A stretch of 64,000 nucleotides of DNA from Alectoria sarmentosa (lineage: Eukaryota > Ascomycota > Lecanoromycetes > Lecanorales > Parmeliaceae), in the NCBI GenBank assembly GCA_009733775.1, contig WOGZ01000030.1, positions 1-64,000 on the forward strand, given 5' to 3'. The translations under genes and the position numbers were made by a program. Below, piece by piece: positions 1 to 11,875 of this stretch (positions are counted from its first letter, which is position 1; each line of letters starts with the position of its first letter). The notes under the pieces were generated by a model. It saw nothing but the letters and a program-made list of their open reading frames with translations, searched no databases and was not told the origin of the DNA.

Positions 1-60
1 GTACATGTATCAAAAGGTTACGTACATGTATCAAAAAGCTACGTGCGGGTATCAGTAGCC
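1..60 (+). mobile_element. Right end of a B-type iteron transposon, truncated by window edge
   Basis: Two tandem 21-bp units beginning gtacatgtatcaaaag are followed by a terminal unit ending ggtatcagtagcc. The same layout and nearly the same bases form the right end of element B at 54000-54038 (atgtatcaaaaggctacg and then gggtatcagtaccc). I therefore read this as the right inverted repeat of another copy of that family, whose body lies left of the window. The expected 8-bp target duplication would be ttttttaa at 61-68, but its partner is not visible. Confidence 0.7.
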
Positions 61-520
61 TTTTTTAATAACTTGTAAGCGGATTATAAAAAGATGCTCC
101 AGACTCAGAGATCTGTGGCCCCTGTCAGAGTCCGTACTTATTTCTGAGCGACGAGGGTAGTACTAGATCCACATCTCCAATTCAACCTGGCTTACTTACT
201 TAGCGGCGTGGGAACAGAACCAACCAAATTCCTTTCTATTTCTTCCCCGTCATTCATCCTGCAAATTAGTTCCTTCCAGGCCACGACGACTCGCTTGCCC
301 CAATTCAAAACTACCTTAGACAATAGCTTACACTATACACATGAGACAATAATGACAACCAGACCGCCTTGTCAATAATCTTTTTCACTACCGTCGTCGT
401 CGGCGCCGACGTCGTCCACCCTCCCTCATATTCCATCCGCCTCCATCACCACCCTCCCTCCTCCTTTCTTTCTTCCCTCCCACCCCCCCGCTTCAATGTC
501 ATTTGGTACAAGACGTCACA
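61..520. other. Intergenic, upstream of the membrane-protein gene
   Basis: No gene is visible. The stretch becomes pyrimidine-rich (ctccctc, cttccctccc) from about 415 to 490, typical of a fungal promoter or 5' leader just before the ATG at 521. Confidence 0.5.
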
Positions 521-1690
521 ATGGCTCCCGAGAACAATGACCGTACTCTTCCACGCCATTCAACCAATGCCGGAGTCCGACGGGGCAGCAGAAATGCCTC
601 CCGCACCAGCTCTCTCAGACTTTCCATCATCGAAGAAGATGCCAATTACGCCCCACTGCCTCCCTCCTCACCCCCCAAGACTCACAATCGCCCTTTCCAC
701 CGGAGGTTCTTGGGAGAGCCTCCACGCTACAGCGGACGATCCCCTCCTACATATTCGCTATGGGATGTGACGGGTCCCAAGGGAGAGAAGTTTGAGGATT
801 TGAGGAACAACGCCTATGTGGCGCGGAGGGGTGGATGGCGGCGGATCTGTCTCGTAGCTGCCATTGCGATGGCCTGCATTGTTGCTCTGGTCGTCGGACT
901 TGTCGTCGGCCTGCACAAAAAGCACAACAGCAGGTAGGTGATGAAAAGCAACTATCGAGTTCCAGGTTGACTGACAACCCCATGCAGCAGTGCTGCCCCT
1001 GCGGCGCCCTCCTCAAGCTCCACACCCCAAGCCAGACCCTTTCCAATCGGCTCCTACACTTTTACTACCTTTCTTGACACAACCTCCACCAATTGCACTT
1101 CCAATCCAGCAAGCTGGAAATGCGAGCCCTCCGTTACATATGCTACCTCCCCCCTCAACGCCCAGGCCACCTTCAATTGGATCATCTCGGCTGCAGATGC
1201 CGATTCCAACTCCGGATCCAACCTCACCATCTCTTCAACGGACAATCCCTTCTCCATCGATTTTTCAAACGCAACGCTCACTCTCGCCGATGCCGGAACG
1301 GACAACGAGCGCTACACATTCAGCACGACGGTACAAAAGGACGTGTTCCCGTCCTTCAATGTCAAATGCGACTACAACGACACCCTCTTCAGCGCAGACC
1401 TATACACCAGCAAGCCCAAATCGTACCCAGGCAACTCGACCAGTGCCAGCGCCACGTCTTCGGCGGCTGGAGCGGCGGCCTCAGGCGGGGCAGCAGGTGT
1501 TCCGGCGGGCGGTGCTTTTGCGAATTGGAATTTCGCCGTGGACGCTACGCAATCCATTGGCGGTGGGGTGGACGTGCCGGCCTGTTACACCTTGACCGAC
1601 GGGGAGCCGGGAGATCGGGCCACGTCTGGCTATGATGTGATGCCAGCGGCCGACTTTTGCACCTGCGCCTACAAGAACTACGATCCTTGA
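521..1690 (+). CDS. Single-pass membrane protein of unknown function
   Basis: Two exons, 521-933 and 988-1690, give 371 residues; the intron starts gtaggt and ends catgcag (a second AG three bases later would keep frame). The N-terminal ~105 residues are basic, Ser/Pro-rich and probably cytosolic. A transmembrane segment follows at about residues 114-132 (runs of V, A, I, L, G), then a Ser/Ala/Pro linker and an extracellular or luminal domain with several Cys residues and N-x-S/T sites, so topology is probably type II. A Gly/Ala-rich low-complexity stretch interrupts the outer domain near residues 275-300. The start is the first ATG in frame after a pyrimidine-rich leader. I do not recognise a named family. 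Confidence 0.75.
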
Positions 1691-2000
1691 TATCTGGCCG
1701 TCATTCGGTTCGACTTTTTTTTTTTTTTTTTAACATATTGCTGGTTTTATGATATACCGAAAGCAAGGCGTTCCGGGCGGGCAAACCATGAGCGTTTTCG
1801 ATATATAGCCAGCGTCAATATATCCAGAGGACGGAGGTATACTTTGTGGTTGGCGTGGAGATGCAGGTTGTGCGATTTTTGTAGTGCATGCGGATTGTAA
1901 TGTCTGATATGTATCTATCTTCTCTCTTTGTTACTGTTGGGCAATACCCTTTTGAATCGATATCAAAAAGAATCAACCAGTCTCGATCCTAGGTGTATTG
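1691..2000. other. Intergenic, 3' region of the membrane-protein gene
   Basis: Contains a T-run at about 1713-1730 shortly after the stop codon. No coding potential was recognised. Confidence 0.4.
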
Positions 2001-2205
2001 GTTTCCAGCCATCAATGACTTCCGCCCATGGGTGCCAACCATTCCTTCCACTGTCCAGGCTAAATGACCCCCCCTTCTGCCACGATCTTATCCATGGTCC
2101 ATGGGCTTTCAGCCATCAATGACTTCCGCCCATGGGTACCGACGATTCCTCCGACTCTCCAGACTAATCACCCCCTTCCGCTACGACCTTATCCATCGTC
2201 GCCGC
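2001..2205 (-). repeat. Imperfect tandem duplication, period about 104 bp, covering a gene's 3' end
   Basis: The block agccatcaatgacttccgcc starts at 2007 and again at 2111. The following ~80 bases also correspond (ccatggg, then clamped similarity through cgatcttatccat / cgaccttatccat). The right copy contains the last codons and stop of the minus-strand hypothetical gene that begins at 3000. The left copy lies just beyond that stop and still encodes a near-identical short tail in the same orientation, ending in a later stop. Confidence 0.85.
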
Positions 2206-3000
2206 AGATCGAGCGCGATGCTTGGCCACAGTTGCTGCCACCTTTTGGCCCCACTCGGCATTGAACGCCGTCGTGACCGCTCGCAACAACGCCTGCCTGT
2301 CGTCTTCCAAGCCCTGCCTCAGCCGCACCTCCCCTTCCTCCATCGCCAACCGATGTGCCTGCAGCGGCTCCTTGAGGGGTGGCGTGTCGGCAGCCTTTTC
2401 GCATGGGCCGCCGCTGGCTGATGAGCCGTTGGCTGGTCCCGGGAGGACGGTGCAAAGTTTCTTCGCCTGACTGGCTCCAGAGGCATCGGTCGGTGCAGCG
2501 ACGCCCGCGGCACGATAGCCACGGTCTATCAAGGCCCATATCCGCTCGCCGAGCTTCTTGTTGTCTGGGGTTGCCGCTCCCTGGCGATCGATTGACTTTC
2601 CGCTCAGGTTTCTCAGCTTCACGGCGACGATTGTCTTTTCGAGCAATGCGAGCGGCAGAGTCTTCGCATGCTCGATGGCTGTCGCTTTGGCTTTTCCCTT
2701 GTGTAGGTCGTAGGCAGAACAAATGGGATCGCCCACCACAACACACCTAGCCTCGATGGTGAGTTGGTCCTCTTCAGTCTTGATGGTAGGTGGCTCGAGG
2801 ATGAGCTTTACGTGGCACATGCTCCCACGCCCCCGGTGCTTTTGCGTCAGCACCACACCGCGATCAAATTTGATGCAGCAGTTGTGTTTCCAGTCATCGA
2901 TTGGTGACGGTAGCCTTATCCATTCGGCCTCAACGGCGGTTTTGTAGAGGAAGTCTCCTCTGTTGGCGGTGAAGGGGCGGAGCTCAGGTGGCAGCGCCAT
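2164..3000 (-). CDS. Hypothetical protein, 278 aa
   Basis: A single open frame; the first ATG is at 3000 (the frame extends upstream without an ATG). I do not recognise a family. The N-terminal ~150 residues look globular (alternating hydrophobic and charged positions, two Cys pairs). The middle is Ala/Gly/Ser-rich. The C-terminal ~60 residues are strongly charged and Ala-rich with a helical or coiled-coil look (EEGEVRLRQGLEDD, then FNAEWGQKVAATVAKHR). No signal peptide or membrane segment is visible. The 3' end is involved in a tandem duplication, so the C terminus may vary between strains. It could be a lineage-specific gene. Confidence 0.55.
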   Translation of the reverse strand: MALPPELRPFTANRGDFLYKTAVEAEWIRLPSPIDDWKHNCCIKFDRGVVLTQKHRGRGSMCHVKLILEPPTIKTEEDQLTIEARCVVVGDPICSAYDLHKGKAKATAIEHAKTLPLALLEKTIVAVKLRNLSGKSIDRQGAATPDNKKLGERIWALIDRGYRAAGVAAPTDASGASQAKKLCTVLPGPANGSSASGGPCEKAADTPPLKEPLQAHRLAMEEGEVRLRQGLEDDRQALLRAVTTAFNAEWGQKVAATVAKHRARSAATMDKVVAEGGD

Positions 3001-6000
3001 GGGGGAAGAAGGCGAAGCTGTGCAAGCAATCAGTACGCTCACGGTCAGTGGGAGTGTAGACCTGCCTGGAGGTTGGATGATAACTTTCAAGATGACGTCG
3101 CTCTAGGGAGGCCGAATGTTCGAGCGATATTTTCGGCAGGGCAGACTTATCTCGGCAGAATTTCGTGGAACAGAAAGCAAGCTTCAGCGTGATGCTGCAA
3201 ACGTTCGGTATGAGAGAGCTGACAATCGGTATATTGAATTATGTAGACGTATGCTGATGCACAAGCAAAAATAACGGTCCTAACCTCACAGTGCAATTGG
3301 AAAGATGGGAAGAGGAAGGCCAGGGACGACGCCTTGCTTGAAAAAAACGGGAGCCGCTGACCTTGTTGAGGGGTGATACATGTGAAGGAAGAAGGCACAG
3401 CTATCATTTTCCAATGGAAGGAAAGAGAGAACGAGCAAAATGTCGACAGAATGATTCAACCGTCCCCGCAAATCAGTTTTGCAGAACATAGCACCCATCA
3501 ACGACACTCTTTCAGCATTAGATACTAAGGAAAGGTAAACAAGCTCTGACAGTGCGCAAAATCCACGCAAGGCAATCAGAGCAACCTGCACTCGTTCAGC
3601 AAATTCCATGGACACTTGACCAAAGGGTCTGAAGAACACTGCCGTCCTTAAACCCCAGAGAAGGAAATACCGGTGAAAAGATCTCCACGCGATGTTGCCT
3701 CAGACAGTCACGTAAAACGGGGACTGCTGGTCCGACGGACCTTGAACGTCGCCTCCCCAAGAGTGTGGCAACCAACACGTCAAACTTTCAAGATCATGGC
3801 GCCGATCACGTGTGCCTCGTGCAAGGACCTACAGATGAGTCACAGACCGAGGGCCCCGAAGGCCGAAGGGTCGCTTTGAGGTGAAACCAGGATGCTGGGA
3901 GCTTCCCGTACATAAGATTGGATCTCTGATAGGGGTCCAGATCCGAGGACGCTCTATCATAGGACCATCGCTCACCGCATTGAACTTTTCCAATTTTCCA
4001 TGAGTATCAGACCGTTATGGCTGATCCAAGGATCGTTGGCCGATCCAACCTTTCAGGAGGAGGAGAATGACCGTCCTGCCCAACAACAGGATGTCATGCG
4101 ATGTCCAGTTTCTACTGTGTATTATTTTCAGACATCAGAACGCTTGCTTGATTGTTTTCAATCTGTCGTTCTTGTTGCTCATGAAGCCTCGTCAAGTCAG
4201 CACGGGCTGTCCATGCCAATACGAAGCGATCTGATCTGGTGGCTTTTCCACCGAGAAGCGGGCATGACTCTGCAGACCACCTAGCCGTAATGTTCTAGCC
4301 ATGGGCGCACCAGCTCTCGTCAAGGGTTAAAGTTGCTATGCTGTGAAGACAGTGGTCAGGCGAGCATGTTAGGTGGCAGTACAGTAAGCCTCGAGGGGTG
4401 TATCTTCTGTATCAGCGAGGCTGGACCATGGTCGTCCAAGGCTCTGAAGTGAATACGCAGGCAAGGCCGACCCATATTAGTACTTGAGGACCTGATGATA
4501 TATTGAAGCCTTGATAAAGTGATACGAGTATATTTGGGTGCGCAGGAGAGGGCGGGTAGGCGCATGTAGGCCCCAAGTACTTAGTTTAGATTATTATTAA
4601 CTGGCCCGGGTAATAAACCGCGCCGGGTGCCGTTGGGTGGGTTTTCTGCACTGCAAGCAGCCGACATGATCTCGATGGAGATGCATGTGGTTGGGGAAAT
4701 GTTTGGCACGCGCAATGATTGGTGGATGGAGGACAAAGGCTCAAGGTGAGGGGAGAGTGTTTTGGCAATTGGTAAAGAATGAATGCTTGGGAAATGGGGA
4801 AAAATGGGAAATGGGAAATGGGAAATGGAAGGCAAAGTCATCTCTTCGCTAAACTTTGCTTGGCCTAGGTACATCCTGGCACCGTGGCACCACACTACCG
4901 AACCCAGGGGCATGGTTGAAGGATTCCCACTCTTCCCACGACCCAGGCATTTATTTCATTGCATCATTCCACCGCTTTCCCCCCCCCCCATTCCTTCCCT
5001 TTTTTTCTTCTTCTTTTTTTTTGTCTTTTCTTCCCACTAGCGCCAATAATAGATCATTTTTCTGTGCCAGTCTTAAAAACTGTGGGAAGAGAAGCGGGTT
5101 CGCCAAAAACAACGCATTAAAGAAAATCCTTCAACCAATTGATCATTTACGCTGGTCCCGCAGCACTGGGATGTGTTCCCAAGTTTGAACCAGGACGATG
5201 CGGGAGTAGGATTCCTTGGACCGATGATGATGGATGATGGTTGATGACAGCTAGACCTGGTAAAAAGAGGCACTTTGTCCAGGCCTAATCATCGCCGATA
5301 CGAACTTGTCCGAGCCTTCAGGGTGTAATCATGCAATGTGAGCCAAGCGACGCTGTCAGTCAAGTGCTCGTCTACTGCTGCTGCTGCTGACTGGTGCTAC
5401 CACCACCACCACCACCACCACCACTATATTACATCCTACTACTACTGTCTCCAATCTCCAGAATCCGAGGAAGTGGTTGAATGTTGCAAATGAGGGAAGA
5501 GGTTTATACACTAGGCGATGTGCAAGATCAGCGTGTCCGGTCCCGGGAAATAGAATGCTGACTACAGATACTTTACCACAGTAAGTAAGATATTACTCCT
5601 CCATCTGCTAAAAGTGTTTTTCTTCTCCCTACTCTACTTCAACATGGGTCTGTGCGCGAATACTTCAATGGTCAAAAAACCATGTCGCCCGACTTCATAT
5701 GTAGCTATCCAAAGTGGAGGAGGGATGATGCATCGATCGTTGCAAAGTGTCATATATCGTGAATGGAAATCGACGAGAAGCAATAGGTAGGTAGCTTTAC
5801 TTTAGCCTTCAATAGTGGCTTGTATCACTCTGCAAGCTCAGAGTACTAATTCAAGTAGTAAGCAGCGGTGGTAATAAATAATCAATGACTGTGAAGTCGA
5901 AGCATGGGTCGCTGGAAAATAGTAGGGAATGTGGTAGTGCTGGAAGCCGTCTCTAACACGGTGCCACTGACTCACTGGCGGCCGAGAAAGGGAGAGACTA

Positions 6001-6854
6001 GGTATTCGTATCATGATCAGTCAGACAAATTGAAGAAGAAAAAGAAAGAAGAATTTATTCCCAAATCCCAAATCCCAAATCCCAAATCTAAAATGGGGCT
6101 CGGTTACCTAGGGCTGCCCGATGGAAAGAAAAAAGAAAAAAAAAAGAGGTACCGCTGGTACCTTGGGGTACGATGATAATACAGTATTAGGGTCCCCCTA
6201 ATCCCATTAATTAAAAAAGAATGTGAATGAATGGTAGGTCTGCTTCTAGGTCCCACTCAAGACTGGTCTGCTTGGAGGTCACACTGGTCGACTGGTAGGT
6301 CACACTAAAGTAGACGCCCCCCCCCTCCCCCCCCCCCGGGGAAGTTGTCGGCTCTAAGCCTTTTAGGGAGGTCGGTTGAGCTGTGTTGCGGCAAGCCATC
6401 AAATCCCGACTGAGTGGTTCAACCTAAGAAAGGCCCCTGTGCTTTTTACTGCATCACCAGGCATGATGAAATAAATAACATGTTGGTTCTCTGTCCCGAA
6501 AGCCCTTTCTTTCTTCCTTTTCGTTCCCCAAAATCCGTTTCTGCCTCCTCATCACCGACTGTGGTGTAAGACTTGGTCCCACTCCCCCTCGGCATAATCC
6601 ATAAAAGCCAAAAAGCTGCCCCCGTCCACCTTAGTCTGGATGGTTGTCGTAGACATCCCACCTAAACCACACTGTCGCTTCCCCTTCTTCTCGATGCGAG
6701 GAACTCATAGCAAGTTGATTCAGATTGGCAAACAGAGGAACATCATCGTGGGCAGGCTCAGGACTAGGGCTTTCGTGCTTTTGCGCGGGCATTAAGCGTG
6801 ATGAGCGGGCACGTCTTCTCCAGCCAGCTCAAATCTTTCCACCTCGCCATCTCC
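3001..6854. other. Long gene-poor stretch with simple repeats
   Basis: No open frame here looked like a real protein; all are short and compositionally random. Low-complexity features: a gggaaatg array at about 4790-4830, CTG and ACC trinucleotide runs at 5376-5425, four tandem caaatcc-type units at 6062-6088, A-rich stretches at 6030-6150, and poly-C tracts near 6317-6340. It may contain promoters or non-coding transcripts that cannot be seen by eye. Confidence 0.45.
5376..5425. repeat. Trinucleotide microsatellites (CTG)n and (ACC)n
   Basis: A run of five CTG-type units is followed after 12 bases by about nine ACC/CAC units. It lies in non-coding DNA. Confidence 0.9.
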
Positions 6855-8268
6855 ATGGCTAACCCTTCCCGCTTCGCAGGAACAGCGAACCCCCACCCTA
6901 TAGCGAACATGGACGTCTTTACCACGGTTATCGCAGAGGCATCTACCAGTTCCCATGCGACGAGGTCAATCACCCAGCAATACCCCCCCCCTCTCTCTCC
7001 TCCCTCGTCACTGACGCTAGCCACCTTGTCAGGCAGAAAAAGAACGGCACGATGCCTTAGACCATATCGTCCTCCTTGCACGCAGGCATGAGTTGCACCG
7101 CGCCCCCCTTGTTCCCTCGGGAGAAGAGTACCCACAATTGAGAATCCTAGACGTAGGGTGTGGCACTGGCATATGGGCGATCAACATGGCGGAGTACGTA
7201 TCCGTTTTCAGCGGCGTCATGATCGAGCTTGATCGTCCGGCTAACCAAGCTGAACCCTGTAGTAAATACCCCATGGCAGAGGTATAGCCTCAACTCCAAT
7301 GCTTCGATGATGAAGCTAAACGCGGTCCAGGTCATTGGCATCGACCTCTCAAAAATACAACCCGACGCGTTTGTGCATCACGTATCCAATTCCCAGCCAA
7401 GCCCGCGCTGAATTATGCCGCAGGATACCTCCAAACTTGCGTTTTCGAACCCCAAGGGATTTTGAGAGCCCGTGGTTCATGGGTGAAGATTCTTGGGACC
7501 TTATCCATCTTGCCATGCTTTGTGGCAGTGTTACCAGCTGGCATGAAATGTATGCTAATGTACTCCGGTGGGTGAAAGTGTGCGGAGCTGTTGACGGATG
7601 CCAGAACTGAAAAAGGAATAGGCATCTCAAACCCGGCGTTGGCCACATCGAACATGTGGAAATAGATTTGGTGCCTCGGTGTGATGATGATACCCTTGGC
7701 CGCAAGGGTGAAGCACTTGAACATTGGTATGCTTACCTATTCGACGCAACGAGGCGTCATGATCGCTCAATTGCTTATGACCATGACAATCCGAGGCATT
7801 TGGAGGAATGGGGGTTCGTTGATGTTCAGCATACAAAAATCAGGATACCCATTGGTGAGTGGGGACAAGACTGGCGGGAACACGAAATCGGAAGATGGTA
7901 CAGGGTTAGCCTGTGTGAGGCCATAGAAGCTCTCAGCCTCGCACCTTTCACAAGGCCCTCTTACAACTGGCCAATCGCAGACGTGAAGAGGTATCTTGGC
8001 GAAGTTGAGACAATCGTCCAGAGAGCTGATATCCATGCCTATCACGAGTTGTAAGTGAAGGCATTCTCTATTGACCTCAAGCGCTTTGCAATTTCTTGGC
8101 ATTTTCTGACTAAGACGGCCTTGAATCCGGAATTATGTACTCGATAATATCGGCTTGCAATAACTAATGGCAGGCAGGCATATCATCACCGCCAGGAAAC
8201 CTTTCCCTCACGAAGTCAGCCATGACCGTGAGGGTAGCAGCGATCAACAACAAAGGGCAGTCTTATGA
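6855..8268 (+). CDS. LaeA-like SAM-dependent methyltransferase; 5' end uncertain
   Basis: Six exons fit: up to 6964, then 7033-7197, 7316-7368, 7424-7567, 7622-8050 and 8178-8268, all in phase. Family landmarks appear in order: GRLYHGYRRG, the helix with HDALDHIVLLARRHEL, the SAM-binding motif I ILDVGCGTGIWAI, VIGIDLSKIQP, IPPNLRF, LCGSVTSWHEMY, HLKPG, EEWGFVDV, GRWYRVSLCEAIEALSLAPFT and a final IHAYHELHIITARKP. Fungal LaeA-like proteins are (mostly orphan) methyltransferases, some controlling secondary metabolism; the substrate here cannot be inferred. The splice from 8050 to 8177 has a textbook gtaagt donor and taactaat branch site. The ATG at 6855 is out of frame with the second half of its own exon by one base at a C-run (about 6890), so the true start is either an upstream exon splicing at 6879 or a frameshift. 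Confidence 0.8.
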
Positions 8269-9113
8269 AGCTGCACACAATTCAGCTAATAATGACATTT
8301 TCATTAGTGATGTGATGGTTCTAGACTATCTTTTTCTGAGCTGCGTTCATGCGAGTAACGAAACACGAAATTGCTTTCCTTGGAGTTTGATTATGGGTTC
8401 CAGACCGGCACGACGATTCATCCATCTTGCCTTTCATACTTTGGATTGGCCTCGATGCGAGTGCTGTCAGGAGCTGTTGTCTTCTTGAGAAGCTTTGAAG
8501 ATGCAGACTGTCCATTGTGACTTCTCTTTCATAGAGCGCCACAAGTGCAAGACAGTTCGATGCGTCATGGCTCTGATCACGATAAATAACGATATGACCC
8601 TGACGCCAGCCTTGAACTGATGTGTCTCTAGCGTCTAGCGTCTAGCGTCTAGCGAGCAGCCCATGTTTGTTTTACATTCTGATTCCCTCGTTCGTTGTGA
8701 CATGGAAATTGGCGAGATATTCCAGTGTTAGATACATTTTAAAGGGAAACAAAATTATGATGAAGGCTTGGAACAGATAGTAACTGCAGATGACAATTTG
8801 TGAATCAAGAAGCCCCTCTTCTCTCCCCAAGTACCACCTTCCAGCAGTTGGGGTGTTTTGTACTGTCTGAGTCCAGCTATTTTTAACCTATCGTGCCTAT
8901 TGACTGTGAAAATAGGGTCTTGGCATTCAGCCCTATTGTCCGAGGTCGAATCTTTTTCTCCATCCATTCCACGAGTCTTTCTTCTTGCAACAAGATGTAC
9001 TCGCATCGAGAGCTGTCGGAGTTCATGCCATTGTTCCCGTTTAGTTTCCTTCTCTATCCCATAGGAACAGCTGCACAGCTTCCCAACTCATCTGCATCAC
9101 GTGCAACCCACTA
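8269..9113. other. Intergenic with a 7-bp microsatellite
   Basis: About four tandem tagcgtc units lie at 8629-8653. No coding sequence is recognised. The right end is the promoter side of the TRK transporter gene. Confidence 0.5.
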
Positions 9114-11693
9114 ATGATGAGTAAGTCTCGACACCTGTGAAACTCCTTCTACCAAAACAAATAGTTATTTCCCTGCAGTTTCACACACACGCTCACGCAT
9201 CGGCCTGCCTTCCTCCTTGTCGCGTGCCTTTGGCTGGTTCTCTACCCACCTCCCGCCCCTCAACTTTATATCCCTCCATTATGCCTACTTCATCGGAGTA
9301 TGTCTGTTTTCGAGCGTCATATTCTGGGGTTCCTCTACGCCACCGAGGAGTATCAGCTACGTCGACTCTCTTTTTCTCGTGGTTTCGGCTATGACCGAGG
9401 CAGGCCTTAATACTGTCAATCTCTCGCAGATGAACACGTTTCAACAATTTATACTCTTTTTGCTCATACTGCTTGGATCCGCGATCTGGGTCTCGATCGC
9501 CGTCGTACATGTGAGAAGAAAAGCTTTCGAGCGCAGATTCAAGAGCATAGTCGAAGAGGAACGGCAACGGCGGCGGAACCGCAGCACCTCGAGGCGCAGG
9601 CTATCGTTGCCAAGTTCTCGCTCTCAGTCGAGGCCTGAAGTTGACGGAGCGGTAGTCCAAGGCAGGGTGATAACTTCCGAAAACGGCCTTGCGGAAGAAT
9701 CTGATGGGCATCTATGCCATCCTGACGACCAACCACAATCTGATTGCAATACCTCACTGAATACTCGTCGCTTCCCCAAGCCTGAATCAGGTGCGGAGTA
9801 TCTTGGGGCAGACAACTTGAGGTTCGATTCTGCTCAAGCTGGACAGCCTTTGAGCATTGACACTGGTGTGACGCGCCGGATTACATTCGCGCCGCCTTCC
9901 TCACCAACGAGAGAGCGGCAGCACGGACGAATTCTGTCCATGCAAGGCATTGGTGCCCGGCAAAGTGTAGAGAACCATCCCATCAATTCCCCGAGACCGA
10001 TATATTTTGACGAGGTACCAAGAGCAGATGAAGGGAATGCGGAGAGCCGACCTCTCCCTCAGCACGGCATCTGGTCAGGGGCTTTCGTCGGCAGGAATTC
10101 CCAATTCAGTAATCTCAGTCTTGCGGAGCGTGAAAAAATTGGGGGAGTGGAGTATAGAGCTGTTACGTATCTAGCAGTCATCGTTCCCTTGTATTTTGTT
10201 CTGTGGCAACTCCTGGGTTGCATTGGCCTCGGTGCCTATGTTGCGAGTAAGAGAGCGAGCACGGCGGAAGTCAATGCCGAGAACCCGTGGTATGCTCCGA
10301 ATGCGTGTCTTGTTCATGTGGACATCAGACGCTGACTCCGCTCCAGGTGGGTTGGCGCTTTCAACGGGGTTTCCGCTTTCAATAACAGCGGGATGAGTTT
10401 GCTCGATGCCAATATGTACGTTTCTGAAAGCTATCTTAACTTTTGTCGTAGCTGGAGTATCCTCACAGCTGACCCAGATTCTAAGGGTTGCTTTTCAGAC
10501 GTCCGACTACATGCTTATCACCATGGGCCTTATGATTCTAGCCGGCAACACCTGCTACCCGGTCTTCTTACGATTGATCATCTGGACACTTTCCAGTTTG
10601 CTACCAGACAACGAGAAGTTTTTGGAGCACAAGATCACCCTTCGATTTCTGCTTGACCATCCTAGACGATGCTACACGAATCTCTTTCCCGCAAGACATA
10701 CTTGGTGGCTTTTGGCGACCCTTGTTGTATTGAACGGGACTGATTGGGTTGCTTTTGAAGTTCTCAATGTCAGTAAAGCCACATACGGCTGCTGCCCAGT
10801 ATCACTGACCATGCATAAAGATCGGTAACTCCACAGTGACTTCGTTACCCTCCGGCTCTCGCGCTCTTGACGGTTTCTTTCAGGCGCTCGCCGTACGCAG
10901 TGGCGGATTTTACGTGGTATCCATTGCGAATCTCCGCATTGGTCTCCTGATCCGTCAGTCATCGTTTCCCAGCTTTCCCAGCCTCATTCATGCAGCATTT
11001 TGAGCGGCAAGTCATGTCGCAAGAGTGAATCGCTCCCGAGACCTGTCTTACGATTTATATCCAATCTCAACAGAGAAATGCTGACTCCGAAATCATCAAG
11101 TCTATGTAATTATGATGTACATATCCGCCTACCCTGTCCTTATAACGATGCGAAACTCCAATGTCTATGAAGAGCGAAGCTTAGGCATTTACGCTGATGA
11201 CCCTCAAGCAAAGCAAGAGAAAGATAGTAATCAAGGAGTCCTTGGTCGCCTCAAGCGGACTCTGACCAATCAACGAGGATCCACGGAGTCGAGGAGTTAC
11301 TTCGTCCGCCAGCAACTTCGTGGTCAACTGGCTCACGACCTATGGTGGATCGTTCTTGCCATCCTCTTCATCACCATCACAGAGACTAGTCAGTTCGAGC
11401 GCGACCCTGTTGCTTACTCTGTGTTCAACGTCATATTCGAAGTCGTCTCTGGGTATGGCTGTGTGGGCATCAGCGTGGGTTTGCCAAATGTCGCATACTC
11501 CTTCTGCGGAGGCTGGCATACACTCAGTAAACTTATTCTTTGCGCTGTCATGTTGAGGGGGAGACATAGAGGCCTGCCTGTTGCCATTGATAGAGCTGTA
11601 TTACTACCGGGCGAGCACCTGGCTGCTGCTGAGGAAGAAGATGCTCAGATCCGGTTGGACAGGACGACGACGATGAATAAAGGGAATGTTTGA
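9114..11693 (+). CDS. TRK-family potassium transporter
   Basis: Plasma-membrane K+ uptake protein of the fungal TRK/HKT superfamily. The six exons proposed are 9114-9120, 9179-10289, 10347-10415, 10486-10768, 10821-10953 and 11101-11693, giving 731 residues with continuous phase. Characteristic segments are HLPPLNFISLHYAYFIG, MTEAGLNTVNLSQMNTFQQ, WVGAFNGVSAFNNSGMSLLD (a selectivity-filter loop), MGLMILAGNTCYPVFLR, LDGFFQALAVRSGGFYVV, MMYISAYPVLITMRNSNVYEER and GYGCVGISVGLP (the last pore loop). A long hydrophilic Ser/Arg-rich loop separates the first two pore units, as in Trk1. The start is the weakest part: a 7-base first exon (ATG ATG A) ahead of a gtaagt intron restores the frame. The family usually has a conserved N terminus like that at 9221 onward. 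Confidence 0.9.
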
Positions 11694-11875
11694 AAACAAT
11701 AACGAGCAGTGCACCAAAACGAAGAAGAGACAATATATGAGAATCAGAACGTTGGACTCGTAATCGGAACAATCGTCATGAACTCCAAGGATAATGAAAA
11801 TTAGGAATTCTTGTCCGGCTCGCAAACACCTTCTCCATCGACTCAGATCCCAGACGCCCCAGACTTCACGGATTC

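Noticed and set aside
990..1635. Long overlapping frames of 201 and 180 codons
   Set aside because: Proline/serine- and arginine-rich shadows of exon 2 of the membrane-protein gene in other frames.
3286..3639. 117-codon minus-strand frame
   Set aside because: No recognisable domain or codon character, and no supporting splice structure; likely chance.
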